64,000 nucleotides of DNA from Acinetobacter sp. A47 (lineage in GTDB: Bacteria; Pseudomonadota; Gammaproteobacteria; Pseudomonadales; Moraxellaceae), in contig NZ_JSUS01000039.1 of the NCBI RefSeq assembly GCF_000805455.1, forward strand, positions 1 through 64,000, written 5' to 3'. Made by a program: the position numbers and the translations under genes. A model generated the notes under the pieces. The model was not told where the DNA came from, made no database searches, and worked only from the letters and a program-made list of their open reading frames with translations. Shown in pieces: positions 17,262 to 27,995 of this stretch (position 1 is the stretch's first letter; each line of letters opens with the position of its first letter).

Positions 17262-18647
17262 CTACTCGCCATTTGAAAAAGACCGATGAAAAATACAGTC
17301 GGAAATTAAACTTGGTTGCCAGCCCCCCTGTACCACGTACTCGGATTGCGCTAACCAAAACCCTTTTGGGCTAAAAACCCCAAGCATAACATTATCCACG
17401 ACTAATATTTGAATTGTATGACGTAACCAAGGCAAAATCTGTGCTTCTTGAACGGCTTTTTTGAGCGGCCAATGGCCAACACGCCCATAAAGATGAATCT
17501 TTTCTCCCCCCCGGCGTCTGAGCAGCTTTAACTCCTGGCCGAGTAAGCTTGCCGATAAACCAACCTCTTGATTGATAATCCTGAACTCGCCAGACGCGAC
17601 CCGGATGCTTTGTTGTAGCTGATAGTGTTGAAAAACAACCTCTTCAATATGCACGAGCCGTTCTGCATACAGGACTTCTCGACTGAGGCGATACAGTTTT
17701 TTCTGATAGCGCACATAATAATATGGATGGATATGCAGGCTTGCCTGTGCATCCGGCTTTGCCAGAATCACTTCATTTTGCAGGCGCTGGACCATATCAT
17801 AACTTGGCCGGTACTGCTCCCTCCCCTTGATCCAGTCTGAAAGGAGTTGCCGTTGCCGTGCAGATGAAAGTTGACCTAATCTGGTCAAATCCAGCTCATG
17901 CTCTGTTGCGCAGTGGCGCCAGTCCTGTTGCAGGACTTCATTTAAAATACTTGCAGCGTCCTGCATCAGCATACTGCTGCGGGCTATGGCTGCCTGCATT
18001 TTAGGAAAACGGCTTTCTAGAACTGGCCATAACTGTTCCCTGCACCATGCCCGGTCATAATGGGTATCATGGTTGGTAGGATCAGTGACATAATCAAGAC
18101 CAAGCTGTGCCGCCCATTGCTCAATCTGGGCCCGGCTCAGTTGCAGAAAGGGTCTCCAGATAGTCATATCCTCACGGATATCAAGCTGTTGCATGGCTGC
18201 AAGACCATTGACCCCGGCGCCAGACAATAAACGCAATAGCAGTGTTTCGGCCTGATCTTGCTGATGATGGGCCAGAACCAGAATTTCACCAGGCTGTAAA
18301 TGCTGCCGATAAGCCTGATACCGGGCCTGTCGCGCTTGCTGTTCAAGGTTGCCTGTCGCAACCGAGACTTTTTGTAAAATACAAGGCAGGTTGAGTGCTG
18401 CAGCTTGCTGCTGTACGAGCTGCCCCCACGCCACACTCATATTCTGGAGTTGATGATCAACATAAATGGCGCGGGTCTGATGAGGGAAAAGTACTGACAT
18501 CAGATGCAGCAACAGCATGGAATCCATGCCGCCGCTACACCCGATCAGGAATCGGGTTTGTTCAGAAAAATGCTGTGTTTGTGCTAAGACGCGATGCCTA
18601 AATTGCTGCTGCCAAACTTCATTAAACGTTGATAACGGGCGTCGCAT
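17262..18647 (-). CDS. tilS: tRNA(Ile)-lysidine synthase
   Basis: TilS converts C34 of the CAU tRNA-Ile to lysidine, so that the tRNA reads AUA. The 461-residue protein has the PP-loop motif SGGMDS at 38-43, an N-terminal ATP pyrophosphatase-like domain, then a substrate-binding domain and a C-terminal TilS domain. The ATG at 18647 overlaps the accA 3' end by 64 bases. No later ATG, GTG or TTG lies before the PP-loop in a sensible place, and AGGA precedes it by 3-4 bases. The overlap suggests coupled translation with accA. Confidence 0.93.
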   Translation of the reverse strand: MRRPLSTFNEVWQQQFRHRVLAQTQHFSEQTRFLIGCSGGMDSMLLLHLMSVLFPHQTRAIYVDHQLQNMSVAWGQLVQQQAAALNLPCILQKVSVATGNLEQQARQARYQAYRQHLQPGEILVLAHHQQDQAETLLLRLLSGAGVNGLAAMQQLDIREDMTIWRPFLQLSRAQIEQWAAQLGLDYVTDPTNHDTHYDRAWCREQLWPVLESRFPKMQAAIARSSMLMQDAASILNEVLQQDWRHCATEHELDLTRLGQLSSARQRQLLSDWIKGREQYRPSYDMVQRLQNEVILAKPDAQASLHIHPYYYVRYQKKLYRLSREVLYAERLVHIEEVVFQHYQLQQSIRVASGEFRIINQEVGLSASLLGQELKLLRRRGGEKIHLYGRVGHWPLKKAVQEAQILPWLRHTIQILVVDNVMLGVFSPKGFWLAQSEYVVQGGWQPSLISDCIFHRSFSNGE

Positions 18648-19408
18648 CGTTCCTGGGCATCCATCGGTTGCAATTCATCTAAAGCCTGTTTGAGCACATC
18701 TTTTAAATCATGCATGACTTTTTCAGGTTGCAAATGCGCCCCTTCGCCTTCATCCACGACATATTCCACAATTCCTAAAGCCTGAAGCTTGTCGGCTGTT
18801 AATGCCAGCGCTTCACTTGCTTGTGCAGCCTTGTCTGCTGTTTTCCACAAAATGGAAGCACAGCCTTCAGGAGAAATTACAGAATAGATACTGTGCGATA
18901 GCATAATGACACGGTCTGCCACCCCAATACCCAATGCACCGCCCGAGCCACCTTCACCAAGCACGGTAGCAATCACGGGAACTTTTAAACTTGAAAGCTG
19001 GGCCAGACTGGTCGCAATTGCTTCGGCCTGTCCACGCTCCTCTGCACCTACGCCCGGGTAAGCCCCCATAGTATCGACAAAAGTAAAGACAGGTAAATTG
19101 AAACGCTCAGCCATATCCAGCAGGCGCTGCGATTTACGATAACCTTCAGGATTACACATACCAAAGTTATGCTGTAACTTTTCACGGGTACTGCGACCAC
19201 GATGCTGGCCAACCACCATCACAGGTTGTCCATCAAAACGTGCCAGACCGCCAATCATGGCGCCATCATCACCAAATAAACGGTCACCATGCAGTGCATC
19301 AAATTCTGTAAAGATTTCACTCACATAATCCAGAAATTGCGGACGTTCAGGATGTCGTGCAATTTGAACCGTAGCCCAAGCCTTGGACTGAGTCGCTTTA
19401 TTTTTCAT
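18584..19408 (-). CDS. accA: Acetyl-CoA carboxylase carboxyltransferase subunit alpha
   Basis: AccA with AccD transfers the carboxyl group from biotin to acetyl-CoA, the first step of fatty-acid synthesis. The 274-residue protein has the carboxyltransferase motifs [34 protein letters not shown] and [14 protein letters not shown]. It lacks about 50 residues present at the N-terminus of E. coli AccA (319 residues). An in-frame TGA two codons before the ATG shows that no extension is encoded. It opens the accA-tilS-proC-yggT run. accD is not in the window. Confidence 0.96.
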   Translation of the reverse strand: MKNKATQSKAWATVQIARHPERPQFLDYVSEIFTEFDALHGDRLFGDDGAMIGGLARFDGQPVMVVGQHRGRSTREKLQHNFGMCNPEGYRKSQRLLDMAERFNLPVFTFVDTMGAYPGVGAEERGQAEAIATSLAQLSSLKVPVIATVLGEGGSGGALGIGVADRVIMLSHSIYSVISPEGCASILWKTADKAAQASEALALTADKLQALGIVEYVVDEGEGAHLQPEKVMHDLKDVLKQALDELQPMDAQERCDARYQRLMKFGSSNLGIAS

Positions 19409-19436
19409 AAGTCAAGAATGATCCATAATAATATGG

Positions 19437-20957
19437 TTAATCAACAAATTTGTCTGACTGAATATTTAACTCAATGTCCCAATGCTTAAACTGCACTTGT
19501 TCATCATGCAGGTCAGCAACTAATAAAGGCCATTGTTTAGCATCGCCAGATACGCTTAGCTGCCATTGTTGATCATTTACAACACTCAGTTCAATGGCAG
19601 GAAGCATCTGATCACTACGACTATGATTCAGTAAAACAGCAAGGCGAAGCAACAGGCAAAGATACAGTAGATGGTTGCCACCGACCTTTAAAACGTCATT
19701 TTTTGCATCTGCACGTAATTTGCGGCGATGATGTGAAACCAGATGAGACAAATGGTTTTGATCAATTTGTGAAAAACCTGGAATGTCCGAATGCTGCAAT
19801 AAATAAGCGCCATGACGATGATAACCACTGTGGCTGATCGCCAGGCCAATTTCATGCAAATAAGCAGCACGACGCAGTAAGTCACTGTCTTCAGTAGTTA
19901 AATTTAGCGCCTGTGCCACCCCGTCAAACAGTTGCTGGGCGGTATTGACTACACGTTCTGCCTGTTTCGGATCGGCGTTATAACGCCCCATCAGGGCTTG
20001 CACACTACGGTCACGAATATCTTCATGCTTGAAACGGCCAAGCAGGTCATACATGACACCTTCGCGTAACGCACCATCAGAATATGCCAATTTATCGATA
20101 TCCATAACTTCAAAAATGGCAAATAAAATGGCAAGTCCAGCTGGCAAAACTGCTCGCCGGTCTTCACGCAGTCCCTCAAAATCAATTTCAGAGATATGCT
20201 TGAACTTGAGTAAGCGGTCTTTGAGTTTATACAGTCCATCCCGGGTCAGGTTTTCCTGTTCGTCACTCAACCCCAGGTTAACCGCAATCTGGCGACAGGC
20301 CTTAATGGTACCACTCGACCCGACCACGGTGTCCCAGCCAACAACTTTATAGGTATTGGCAATACCTGACATTTCCTTACGTGCCGCAACAACCGCTTTG
20401 TCAAAGGCCTTGGTGGTTATTTCGCCATCAGGAAAATAGGTTTTACTGTAGGCCACACATCCCATTTGCAGAGATTCGGTATGCAATGGCTCAAATTCTT
20501 CACCAATAATAAACTCGGTTGAACCGCCACCGATATCGACCACCAGACGGCGTCCGCCATTGGCCATGGTATGGGATACGCCCAGATAGATCAGGCGTGC
20601 TTCTTCCCGGCCAGCAATAATCTCAATCGGTTTGGGTAAAATTTCGGCTGCTTTCTGGATAAATTCATGACCATTTTTCGCCTGTCTTAAGGCATTGGTC
20701 GCCACAATTCTTAAACGGTTCGGCTGAACCGAGCTTAACCGGCCAACAAAACGGGCCAAACAGGCCAGTCCACGTTGCTGTGCCGCCTCTGTTAAATTCT
20801 TGTTTTCATCCAGTCCCGCAGCTAACTGTACTTTTTCTGACATTGAAGCGACTTTCTTAACTTCACCGTGATCAACACGAGCAATCGCAAGATGGAAACT
20901 GTTCGATCCCATATCAATCGCAGCAAGTAATTCTTCATCAATCAGAAAATCAGACAT
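19437..20957 (-). CDS. ppx: Exopolyphosphatase, Ppx/GppA family
   Basis: The 506-residue enzyme cleaves terminal phosphate from polyphosphate or, in the GppA branch, pppGpp to ppGpp. The N-terminal ASKHA-fold domain has AAIDMGSNSFHLAI (near 12), the phosphate loop VDIGGGSTEFIIGE (near 138) and GSSGTIKA. The C-terminal half is an HD-like domain with AYLHEIGLAISHSGYHRHGAYLL. Length favours Ppx (E. coli 513) over GppA (494), but the two are hard to separate by eye. It is divergent from trxA and not linked to ppk here. Confidence 0.88.
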   Translation of the reverse strand: MSDFLIDEELLAAIDMGSNSFHLAIARVDHGEVKKVASMSEKVQLAAGLDENKNLTEAAQQRGLACLARFVGRLSSVQPNRLRIVATNALRQAKNGHEFIQKAAEILPKPIEIIAGREEARLIYLGVSHTMANGGRRLVVDIGGGSTEFIIGEEFEPLHTESLQMGCVAYSKTYFPDGEITTKAFDKAVVAARKEMSGIANTYKVVGWDTVVGSSGTIKACRQIAVNLGLSDEQENLTRDGLYKLKDRLLKFKHISEIDFEGLREDRRAVLPAGLAILFAIFEVMDIDKLAYSDGALREGVMYDLLGRFKHEDIRDRSVQALMGRYNADPKQAERVVNTAQQLFDGVAQALNLTTEDSDLLRRAAYLHEIGLAISHSGYHRHGAYLLQHSDIPGFSQIDQNHLSHLVSHHRRKLRADAKNDVLKVGGNHLLYLCLLLRLAVLLNHSRSDQMLPAIELSVVNDQQWQLSVSGDAKQWPLLVADLHDEQVQFKHWDIELNIQSDKFVD

Positions 20958-21148
20958 TATTCATATAAACCCATGCTCAATTCACGCATTAGAGTAATTC
21001 ACATGCTTCCAATTTTAAAGTCATTTTCATCAATAAAAGTAACTGATTTCTGCTTTTTAACGCCTAAATCATTGTAGAAGTCGATAATCTGCATCGTGAG
21101 CATCCATTAGACTTTTCGTTTTCAAACTTGAATAATCGGAACAAACCC

Positions 21149-21174
21149 TTACATTGAATAAAGCGGCAATGTAA
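21149..21174. promoter_or_regulatory. Inverted repeat between ppx and trxA
   Basis: TTACATTG-N10-CAATGTAA, a perfect 8-base dyad 58 bases before the trxA start. The half-sites are 18 bases apart centre to centre, which suits a dimeric regulator. The region 20958-21231 is otherwise gene-free. Confidence 0.35.
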
Positions 21175-21231
21175 TATTCATCGTGATGATGTTTAAATTC
21201 GCACTTTATTTCTCAAATTTGGAGCAACCTT

Positions 21232-21558
21232 ATGTCTGCGACTATTGTTAATACAACTGATGAAAACTTCCAAGCAGATGTTTTAGATGCTGAAACTCCT
21301 GTACTTGTTGACTTCTGGGCTGGCTGGTGTGCGCCATGTAAAGCAATCGCGCCTGTACTTGAAGAACTTTCAAACGAATACGAAGGTAAAGTGAAAATCG
21401 TTAAAGTGGATGTAACTTCATGCGAAGCTACTGCAGTGAAATACAACATCCGTAATATTCCTGCATTATTGATGTTTAAAAATGGTGAAGTTGTTGCTCA
21501 ACAGGTTGGTGCAGCTCCACGTTCTAAGCTTGCAGCATTTATTGACCAAAACATCTAA
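21232..21558 (+). CDS. trxA: Thioredoxin
   Basis: The 108-residue cytoplasmic dithiol-disulfide oxidoreductase is of normal length. It has one thioredoxin fold with the active site WCAPC at residues 32-36 (most family members have WCGPC, so Ala replaces Gly) and the cis-proline motif RNIPALLMF near 76. TTTGGAGC before the ATG is a good ribosome-binding site. It sits between divergent ppx and rho, in the trxA-rho order also known from E. coli. Regulation may involve the dyad at 21149-21174. Confidence 0.95.
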   Translation: MSATIVNTTDENFQADVLDAETPVLVDFWAGWCAPCKAIAPVLEELSNEYEGKVKIVKVDVTSCEATAVKYNIRNIPALLMFKNGEVVAQQVGAAPRSKLAAFIDQNI

Positions 21559-21579
21559 TACGATTACTGGATGGTCGGT

Positions 21580-21618
21580 ACTGGAAATACACGTTATACC
21601 GAATCGTGTATTTCCAGT
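21580..21618 (+). terminator. Long hairpin between trxA and rho
   Basis: ACTGGAAATACACG and its exact reverse complement CGTGTATTTCCAGT form a 14-bp stem around an 11-base loop, 21 bases after the trxA stop. Only TTAAAAATT follows, with no true T run. It could be a weak terminator or a 3' end stabiliser. Confidence 0.55.
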
Positions 21619-21624
21619 TAAAAA

Positions 21625-21653
21625 TTGACAAATCCCCTGATTTCCTCTATATT
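21625..21653 (+). promoter_or_regulatory. Strong sigma70 promoter for rho
   Basis: A perfect -35 TTGACA (21625-21630), a 17-base spacer and a -10 TATATT (21648-21653). The start would be near 21660, giving a rho leader of about 228 bases with no good open reading frame. Region 21559-21887 holds no gene. Confidence 0.75.
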
Positions 21654-21887
21654 TCTGGATCAAGAAGCTTTGAATGGAATCTACTTCATTGCGCTTCTTA
21701 CAAGACACAAAACATAAGATCGCCGCTCGGCAATAAACAATTGTTTTCACATTTCTCTCTGAAACAATGAACCAGACTACTGAATTGTGGTTGTGTAAAT
21801 ACAATTACATCAGCATGTATGTATGCGGTCGATTTTTATTCTTTCCCTAACGTAGTCCTCCACTTATTCCATTCTGTCTGACCACTT

Positions 21888-23156
21888 ATGAACTTAACTG
21901 AACTCAAGAAAAAACCCATTGGCGAACTCATTAAAATTGCGGAGTTTATGGGCCTTGAAGGCATGGCACGTAACCGTAAACAAGATATTATTTTTGCCAT
22001 TTTAAAGCGCCATGCCATGAATGGCGAAGAAATCTTTGGTGATGGTGTTCTCGAAATTCTGTCTGATGGTTTTGGCTTTCTACGCTCTGCGGCTGGTTCA
22101 TATTTGGCTGGCCCAGACGACATCTATGTCAGTCCATCACAAATTCGCCGCTTTAACTTGCGTACGGGCGATACTATTACCGGTACAATCCGCCCACCAA
22201 AAGAAGGTGAACGTTATTTTGCCTTATTAAAAGTAAACCAGATTAACTACGATACGCCTGAAAACTCCCGTAATAAAATCTTATTTGAAAACTTGACACC
22301 ACTCTTCCCGACCGAACAACTGGTGATGGAACTGGGTAACGGAACCACAGAAGATTTAACTGCACGTGTTGTAGACCTGGTTGCCCCTATCGGTAAAGGC
22401 CAGCGTTCAATTATTGTGGCACCGCCGAAAGCTGGTAAGACGATGTTATTACAAAACATCGCGCAATCAATTGTACGTAATAACCCGGAAGTATTCCTGA
22501 TTGTACTGCTTATTGACGAACGTCCTGAAGAAGTGACCGAGATGGAGCGTACCGTTCGTGGTGAAGTTGTGGCATCAACCTTCGATGAGGCACCTGCCCG
22601 CCATGTTCAGGTTGCCGAAATGGTCATTGAAAAGGCCAAGCGTCTGGTCGAGCATAAAAAAGATGTCGTGATTCTGCTCGACTCGATTACCCGTCTTGCC
22701 CGTGCCTACAACACCGTAATTCCTTCTTCTGGTAAAGTATTGACGGGCGGTGTGGATGCGCATGCTTTAGAACGTCCAAAACGTTTCTTTGGTGCGGCAC
22801 GTAATATCGAAGAAGGTGGTTCACTCACCATTATCTCAACTGCCCTGATTGAAACCGGCAGCAAGATGGACGATGTAATCTACGAAGAATTCAAAGGTAC
22901 GGGTAACCAGGAAATTACCCTTGACCGTCGTATTGCAGAGAAACGCGTCTTCCCTGCGATGAATATCAAGAAATCGGGTACGCGCCGTGAAGAACGCCTG
23001 ATGAGCGAAGAAAATCTGCGTAAAGTCTGGATTCTACGCAAATTGCTTCACCCGATGGATGAGCTTGCTGCGATGGAATTCTTGCTGGATCGCATGAAAG
23101 AAACCAAAACCAATGACGATTTCTTCGATCAGATGAAAAGAAAAGCATCCACCTAA
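21888..23156 (+). CDS. rho: Transcription termination factor Rho
   Basis: Rho is the hexameric RNA-dependent ATPase that ends transcription of untranslated RNA. The 422-residue protein opens with [15 protein letters not shown], nearly as in E. coli, which fixes the start. The RNA-binding cold-shock fold has GFGFLRS, and the ATPase domain has Walker [14 protein letters not shown] (near 177) and the Q/R loops. Length fits (E. coli 419). No Shine-Dalgarno is visible before the ATG. With the ~228-base leader this leaves room for autoregulation, as known in E. coli. Confidence 0.97.
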   Translation: MNLTELKKKPIGELIKIAEFMGLEGMARNRKQDIIFAILKRHAMNGEEIFGDGVLEILSDGFGFLRSAAGSYLAGPDDIYVSPSQIRRFNLRTGDTITGTIRPPKEGERYFALLKVNQINYDTPENSRNKILFENLTPLFPTEQLVMELGNGTTEDLTARVVDLVAPIGKGQRSIIVAPPKAGKTMLLQNIAQSIVRNNPEVFLIVLLIDERPEEVTEMERTVRGEVVASTFDEAPARHVQVAEMVIEKAKRLVEHKKDVVILLDSITRLARAYNTVIPSSGKVLTGGVDAHALERPKRFFGAARNIEEGGSLTIISTALIETGSKMDDVIYEEFKGTGNQEITLDRRIAEKRVFPAMNIKKSGTRREERLMSEENLRKVWILRKLLHPMDELAAMEFLLDRMKETKTNDDFFDQMKRKAST

Positions 23157-23163
23157 CATTGCA

Positions 23164-23194
23164 GAAAAAGCTACCTCAATGGTAGCTTTTTTTA
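23164..23194 (+). terminator. Rho-independent terminator after rho
   Basis: AAAAAGCTACC, loop TCAAT, GGTAGCTTTTTTT; an 11-base stem with a T run, 8 bases past the rho stop. Confidence 0.9.
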
Positions 23195-23435
23195 TTTGGT
23201 TGACATACTTACAGAACATTTACATTTTTTCAAAAAAGTTACCAAAAACACTATTCTATTGATTTAATTATATATTTAAAAAATAACTTATTTAATTTCC
23301 TTAACTTACCGATTCAAAGCTTAGCTTTCATAGTTATTTTCTATCAAAAAACAGTCAAATTCTGTCCATTTTTGCCGTTTTGTTGGGCAGAACAGTAGTA
23401 ATTCATGAATTGCTTTGATAGGATAGCATCAGACC

Positions 23436-23514
23436 AGTTAGACTGCTCCCTGCGTTGTTACCTAAAGCGTTTAGGAATAATAAAAGCACAAACAGACTAA
23501 CTCAGGTTTTTTTT
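23436..23514 (+). promoter_or_regulatory. Terminator-like structured leader before the Ala-rich lipoprotein
   Basis: AGTTAGACTG (23436-23445) pairs with CAGACTAACT (23493-23502) with one mismatch. Inside lies a second hairpin, CCTAAA-GCG-TTTAGG (23461-23475). Eight T follow at 23507-23514, 28 bases before the lipoprotein ATG. This resembles an attenuator or the end of a small RNA. The rest of 23195-23435 is AT-rich with no gene and only a lone TTGACA at 23200. Confidence 0.4.
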
Positions 23515-23542
23515 AATCTCACAATTTTATGAGAGTGATGCC

Positions 23543-23818
23543 ATGTTATTCAAAAAATTCGCTGTTGCTGCTGCTATTGCTACTACTTTAGCTTTCGTTG
23601 GTTGTACTAAGAAAGAAGAAGCGCCAGCTACTGACGCTACTGCTGCTGCATCTGAAGCTGTAGAAGCTGCTTCTGAAGCTACTGAAGCTGTTGACGCTGC
23701 TGCTTCTGACGTTGCTGCTGCTGCTTCTGACGTTGCTGAAGCTGCTACTGACGTTGCTGCTGCTTCTGACGTTGCTGCGACTGAAGCTGCTCCTGCTGAA
23801 GCTTCTGCTGCACAATAA
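23543..23818 (+). CDS. Alanine-rich repeat lipoprotein
   Basis: I do not recognise a family. The 91-residue precursor has a lipoprotein signal (FVGC, Cys21), so the mature part is ~70 residues, anchored by lipid. After KKEEAP it is built of Ala, Glu, Asp, Val and Ser with repeated ASDVA/ATDVA/ASEA units, likely one long amphipathic helix, in the style of Lpp or other helical envelope lipoproteins. Nearly all Ala codons are GCT and Asp codons GAC, suggesting very high expression. GAGAG precedes the ATG by 7 bases. A strong terminator follows. Confidence 0.85.
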   Translation: MLFKKFAVAAAIATTLAFVGCTKKEEAPATDATAAASEAVEAASEATEAVDAAASDVAAAASDVAEAATDVAAASDVAATEAAPAEASAAQ

Positions 23819-23836
23819 TCTAGTTTTAGATTATCG

Positions 23837-23868
23837 AAAAAAGAGAACCTTACGGTTCTCTTTTTTTT
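23837..23868 (+). terminator. Rho-independent terminator
   Basis: AAGAGAACC, loop TTAC, GGTTCTC and a run of about ten T. It ends the lipoprotein transcript. Confidence 0.92.
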
Positions 23869-23903
23869 ATGCCAAAATTTAAGGCATATACAATAACAAC
23901 AAT

Positions 23904-23929
23904 AAAAAAAGCAGATCAATCGATCTGCT
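23904..23929 (-). terminator. Terminator overlapping the ihfA stop codon
   Basis: On the minus strand AGCAGATC, loop GATT, GATCTGCT is followed by seven T. The first arm is coding (end of ihfA, ...Glu-Gln-Ile-Asp-stop), so the terminator begins inside the gene. Confidence 0.8.
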
Positions 23930-24212
23930 CATTTCCAACACGCTGTCTGAATTTCTGACCTGCTCTAAAGGTCACTACACGACGGGCAGAAATTGGAATT
24001 TCTTCACCCGTCTTTGGATTACGTCCCGGACGTTCACGTTTGTCACGCAACTCAAAATTACCGAACCCAGAAAGTTTGACTTGTTCACCGGCGATTAATG
24101 CCTGGCTGATTTCATCAAAAAATAGCTCGACCATTTGTTTTGCTTCACGGCGATTTAAGCTAGTCAGCTCACTTAAATGGTCCGCCATATCTGCTTTTGT
24201 TAATGCTGTCAT
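23916..24212 (-). CDS. ihfA: Integration host factor subunit alpha
   Basis: IHF-alpha pairs with IHF-beta to bend DNA at specific sites in replication, transcription and recombination. The 98-residue protein has the HU/IHF fold with [15 protein letters not shown] and the DNA-binding arm [20 protein letters not shown]. The Pro that intercalates into DNA is in the arm (RNPKTG). Its ATG overlaps the pheT stop by four bases (24209-24212), so translation is coupled. pheS-pheT-ihfA is the common gammaproteobacterial order, and ihfB is elsewhere. Confidence 0.96.
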   Translation of the reverse strand: MTALTKADMADHLSELTSLNRREAKQMVELFFDEISQALIAGEQVKLSGFGNFELRDKRERPGRNPKTGEEIPISARRVVTFRAGQKFRQRVGNEQID

Positions 24213-26590
24213 GAGGCCCTCAATGTCGCTTGGTAAGTGTCTTCCAACACTTGAATAATGTTATCCATACCAGATTTAATTTCAGCATCTTCAAGCGTAC
24301 GAGTTGGATGTTGCCATAGCACTGCAAAAGCGAGAGAGCGTTTGCCGTGTTCAACGCCTTGCCCCGTATACACATCGAACAACCATGTTGAGTCAAGTAA
24401 CTCACCACCAGTTTGCTCAATTAACCGCTGAATATCTCTTACCTCAATATTATCAGAGATTAAAAGCGCAATATCACGTCTAACCGATGGAAAACGTGAT
24501 AATTCTGTAAAATTAGATACATAAGATTGCAAAACTGCCTGCTGATCAAGTTCAGCAACCCAGGTAGTGCCCAAATCCAGTTCAGTTTCCAGCGACGGAT
24601 GTAAACGGCCAAGATAACCGATCGATTGTCCATCCAGCAGAATTTCAGCAGACTGCCCCGGATGTAACCATGCACGTTCACTGCGCGTGAACTCGACCGT
24701 GGTACGTCCAGCCGCCAGAATTTCTTCAATTTCACCCTTGAAGTCAAAGAAATCCATTGCCTGAGCTTTGCCATGCCAGGACTCTGGTACACGTGAGCCA
24801 ACCGCAATCAATGCCAGTGTTGGAATCTGTTTGAGATCATGAATAGTTTGGGCATTCTGATAATCAAAACGTAAGCCTAGCTCAAAGAAACGTACACGTT
24901 GTTGCTGACGGTTTAAGTTGTACTGCACACATGGAATCAGGCTCGACAACAAGGTACTGCGCATCGCAGCCAGATCGCTTGAAATCGGGTTTGCCAGCAT
25001 TAATGGCTGTACGGCCGGGTTCAGCTGCTTTTCAAGTTTTGCATCGGCAAAGCTAAAACTGATCGCTTCCTGATAGCCCAGCGTTGTAATTGTTTGACGC
25101 AATTGTGCAATTTCAAAACGGTCTTGATATTTTTCTAGCTTGACATCAATTTTTGGCAAACTGATTTGAATATTGTCATAACCGTGAATACGCACCACTT
25201 CTTCGATCAGGTCTTGATAAATCGCCATATCATAACGATGCGAAGGGGGTACAACACTCCACTCACCCTCTGCAATGACCGTAACACTACAGCCAAGACG
25301 AGTTAATGCATCGGCAATAAAATCACCTGCAACCGGATAACCCAGCAACTGGTCAACCTGAGACTGTTTTAAGGCAATCGCTTCACGTTTTGGCAATAAA
25401 GCCGCTTGCTCGGCAATCGTGATCGGCCCGAACTCACCACCCGCAAAGGCTTGAATCAACTCAGAAGCACGGTGCATGGCGATCATTGGCAGTTCAAAAT
25501 CGACACCACGTTCATAACGTTGTGACGAATCGGTATGTAAACCGAAACGACGTGCACGGCCAGCAATTGCCAGCGGTGCAAAGAAAGCGCTTTCAAGGAA
25601 GATATCTTGCGTATCATCGGTTACCGATGAATCCAGACCGCCCATGATACCGGCAATCGCCAATGCTTTTTGTTCATCGGCAATCACCATGATGTCATCT
25701 TGCAGTTCTACTTCCTGCTCATTGAGCAACATCAACTTTTCTTTAGCTTGCGCTTGACGAACCTGAATCGAACCTTCGATTTTTGCCAGATCGAACGCAT
25801 GCATTGGCTGGCCCAACTCAAGTAACACATAGTTGGTAATATCGACCAGAATACTATGGGTACGAATTCCTGAACGTGCTAATGCCTGCTCCATCCAGTC
25901 TGGTGTTGCCGCTTTGACATTGACATTTTTAACAATACGCCCTAAATAGCGAGGTGTACCTTCAGTCGTAATCGTTACGGCCTTTTCATCAGCGATGGTT
26001 GCAGCAACTGACTGAATTTCAGGCTCATTCATCTTCAGCTGATTGATGACTGCAATTTCACGTGCAATCCCCCGGATACTGAAACAGTCTCCACGGTTTG
26101 GTGTAATGCTGATATCAATGACGTTGTCATCCAGCTTTAAGTATTCACGGATATTGGTCCCGACTGGCGCATCTGCAGGTAATTCCAGCAGACCGTCGAT
26201 CTTATCTTCCAGATCAATTTCAGATGCGCCACAAAGCATGCCGTGTGATTCAACCCCACGTAGTTTGCCTTTTTTAATTTTAAAGTCGCCCGGCAATACT
26301 GCGCCGACAGTTGCAACCGGTGCTTTCATACCTGCACGAACATTTGGCGCACCGCAAACGATTTGTAATGGCTCACCAGAACCGATATTAACTGTCGTTA
26401 CGCGTAAACGGTCTGCATCCGGATGTTGTTCAACCGTGAGCACCTCTCCCACAACCACGCCGCTAAATGGCTTTGCCACAGGAGCCATTTCGTCAACTTC
26501 CAGACCCAGCATAGTCAGCTGATCAGAAAGAGTATCACTATCAACAGCCGGGTTGACCCACGTGCGTAACCAATTTTCACTAATTTTCAT
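24209..26590 (-). CDS. pheT: Phenylalanyl-tRNA synthetase beta subunit
   Basis: PheT is the large subunit of the alpha2-beta2 enzyme that charges tRNA-Phe. The 793-residue length matches E. coli (795). Visible domains in order are an EMAP-type tRNA-binding domain (residues ~40-150, [19 protein letters not shown]), the B3/B4 editing domain (near 200-400), B5 (near 400-480), and a C-terminal FDX-ACB anticodon domain starting [14 protein letters not shown]. The start [14 protein letters not shown] is the family norm. It lies 34 bases after pheS. Confidence 0.97.
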   Translation of the reverse strand: MKISENWLRTWVNPAVDSDTLSDQLTMLGLEVDEMAPVAKPFSGVVVGEVLTVEQHPDADRLRVTTVNIGSGEPLQIVCGAPNVRAGMKAPVATVGAVLPGDFKIKKGKLRGVESHGMLCGASEIDLEDKIDGLLELPADAPVGTNIREYLKLDDNVIDISITPNRGDCFSIRGIAREIAVINQLKMNEPEIQSVAATIADEKAVTITTEGTPRYLGRIVKNVNVKAATPDWMEQALARSGIRTHSILVDITNYVLLELGQPMHAFDLAKIEGSIQVRQAQAKEKLMLLNEQEVELQDDIMVIADEQKALAIAGIMGGLDSSVTDDTQDIFLESAFFAPLAIAGRARRFGLHTDSSQRYERGVDFELPMIAMHRASELIQAFAGGEFGPITIAEQAALLPKREAIALKQSQVDQLLGYPVAGDFIADALTRLGCSVTVIAEGEWSVVPPSHRYDMAIYQDLIEEVVRIHGYDNIQISLPKIDVKLEKYQDRFEIAQLRQTITTLGYQEAISFSFADAKLEKQLNPAVQPLMLANPISSDLAAMRSTLLSSLIPCVQYNLNRQQQRVRFFELGLRFDYQNAQTIHDLKQIPTLALIAVGSRVPESWHGKAQAMDFFDFKGEIEEILAAGRTTVEFTRSERAWLHPGQSAEILLDGQSIGYLGRLHPSLETELDLGTTWVAELDQQAVLQSYVSNFTELSRFPSVRRDIALLISDNIEVRDIQRLIEQTGGELLDSTWLFDVYTGQGVEHGKRSLAFAVLWQHPTRTLEDAEIKSGMDNIIQVLEDTYQATLRAS

Positions 26591-26624
26591 CTGTATAAAC
26601 CTTATTTAATCCTGAAAAAAATGC

Positions 26625-27995
<1,371 letters not shown>

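Noticed and set aside
23588..23815. Ser-rich minus-strand frame opposite the Ala-rich lipoprotein
   Set aside because: The complement of GCT/TCT/GAC repeats gives Ser, Arg and Asn repeats automatically. There is no start signal.
26043..26522. Plus-strand frame of 159 codons inside pheT
   Set aside because: Antisense to the conserved tRNA-binding domain of PheT; Thr/Ser/Pro-rich with no family likeness.
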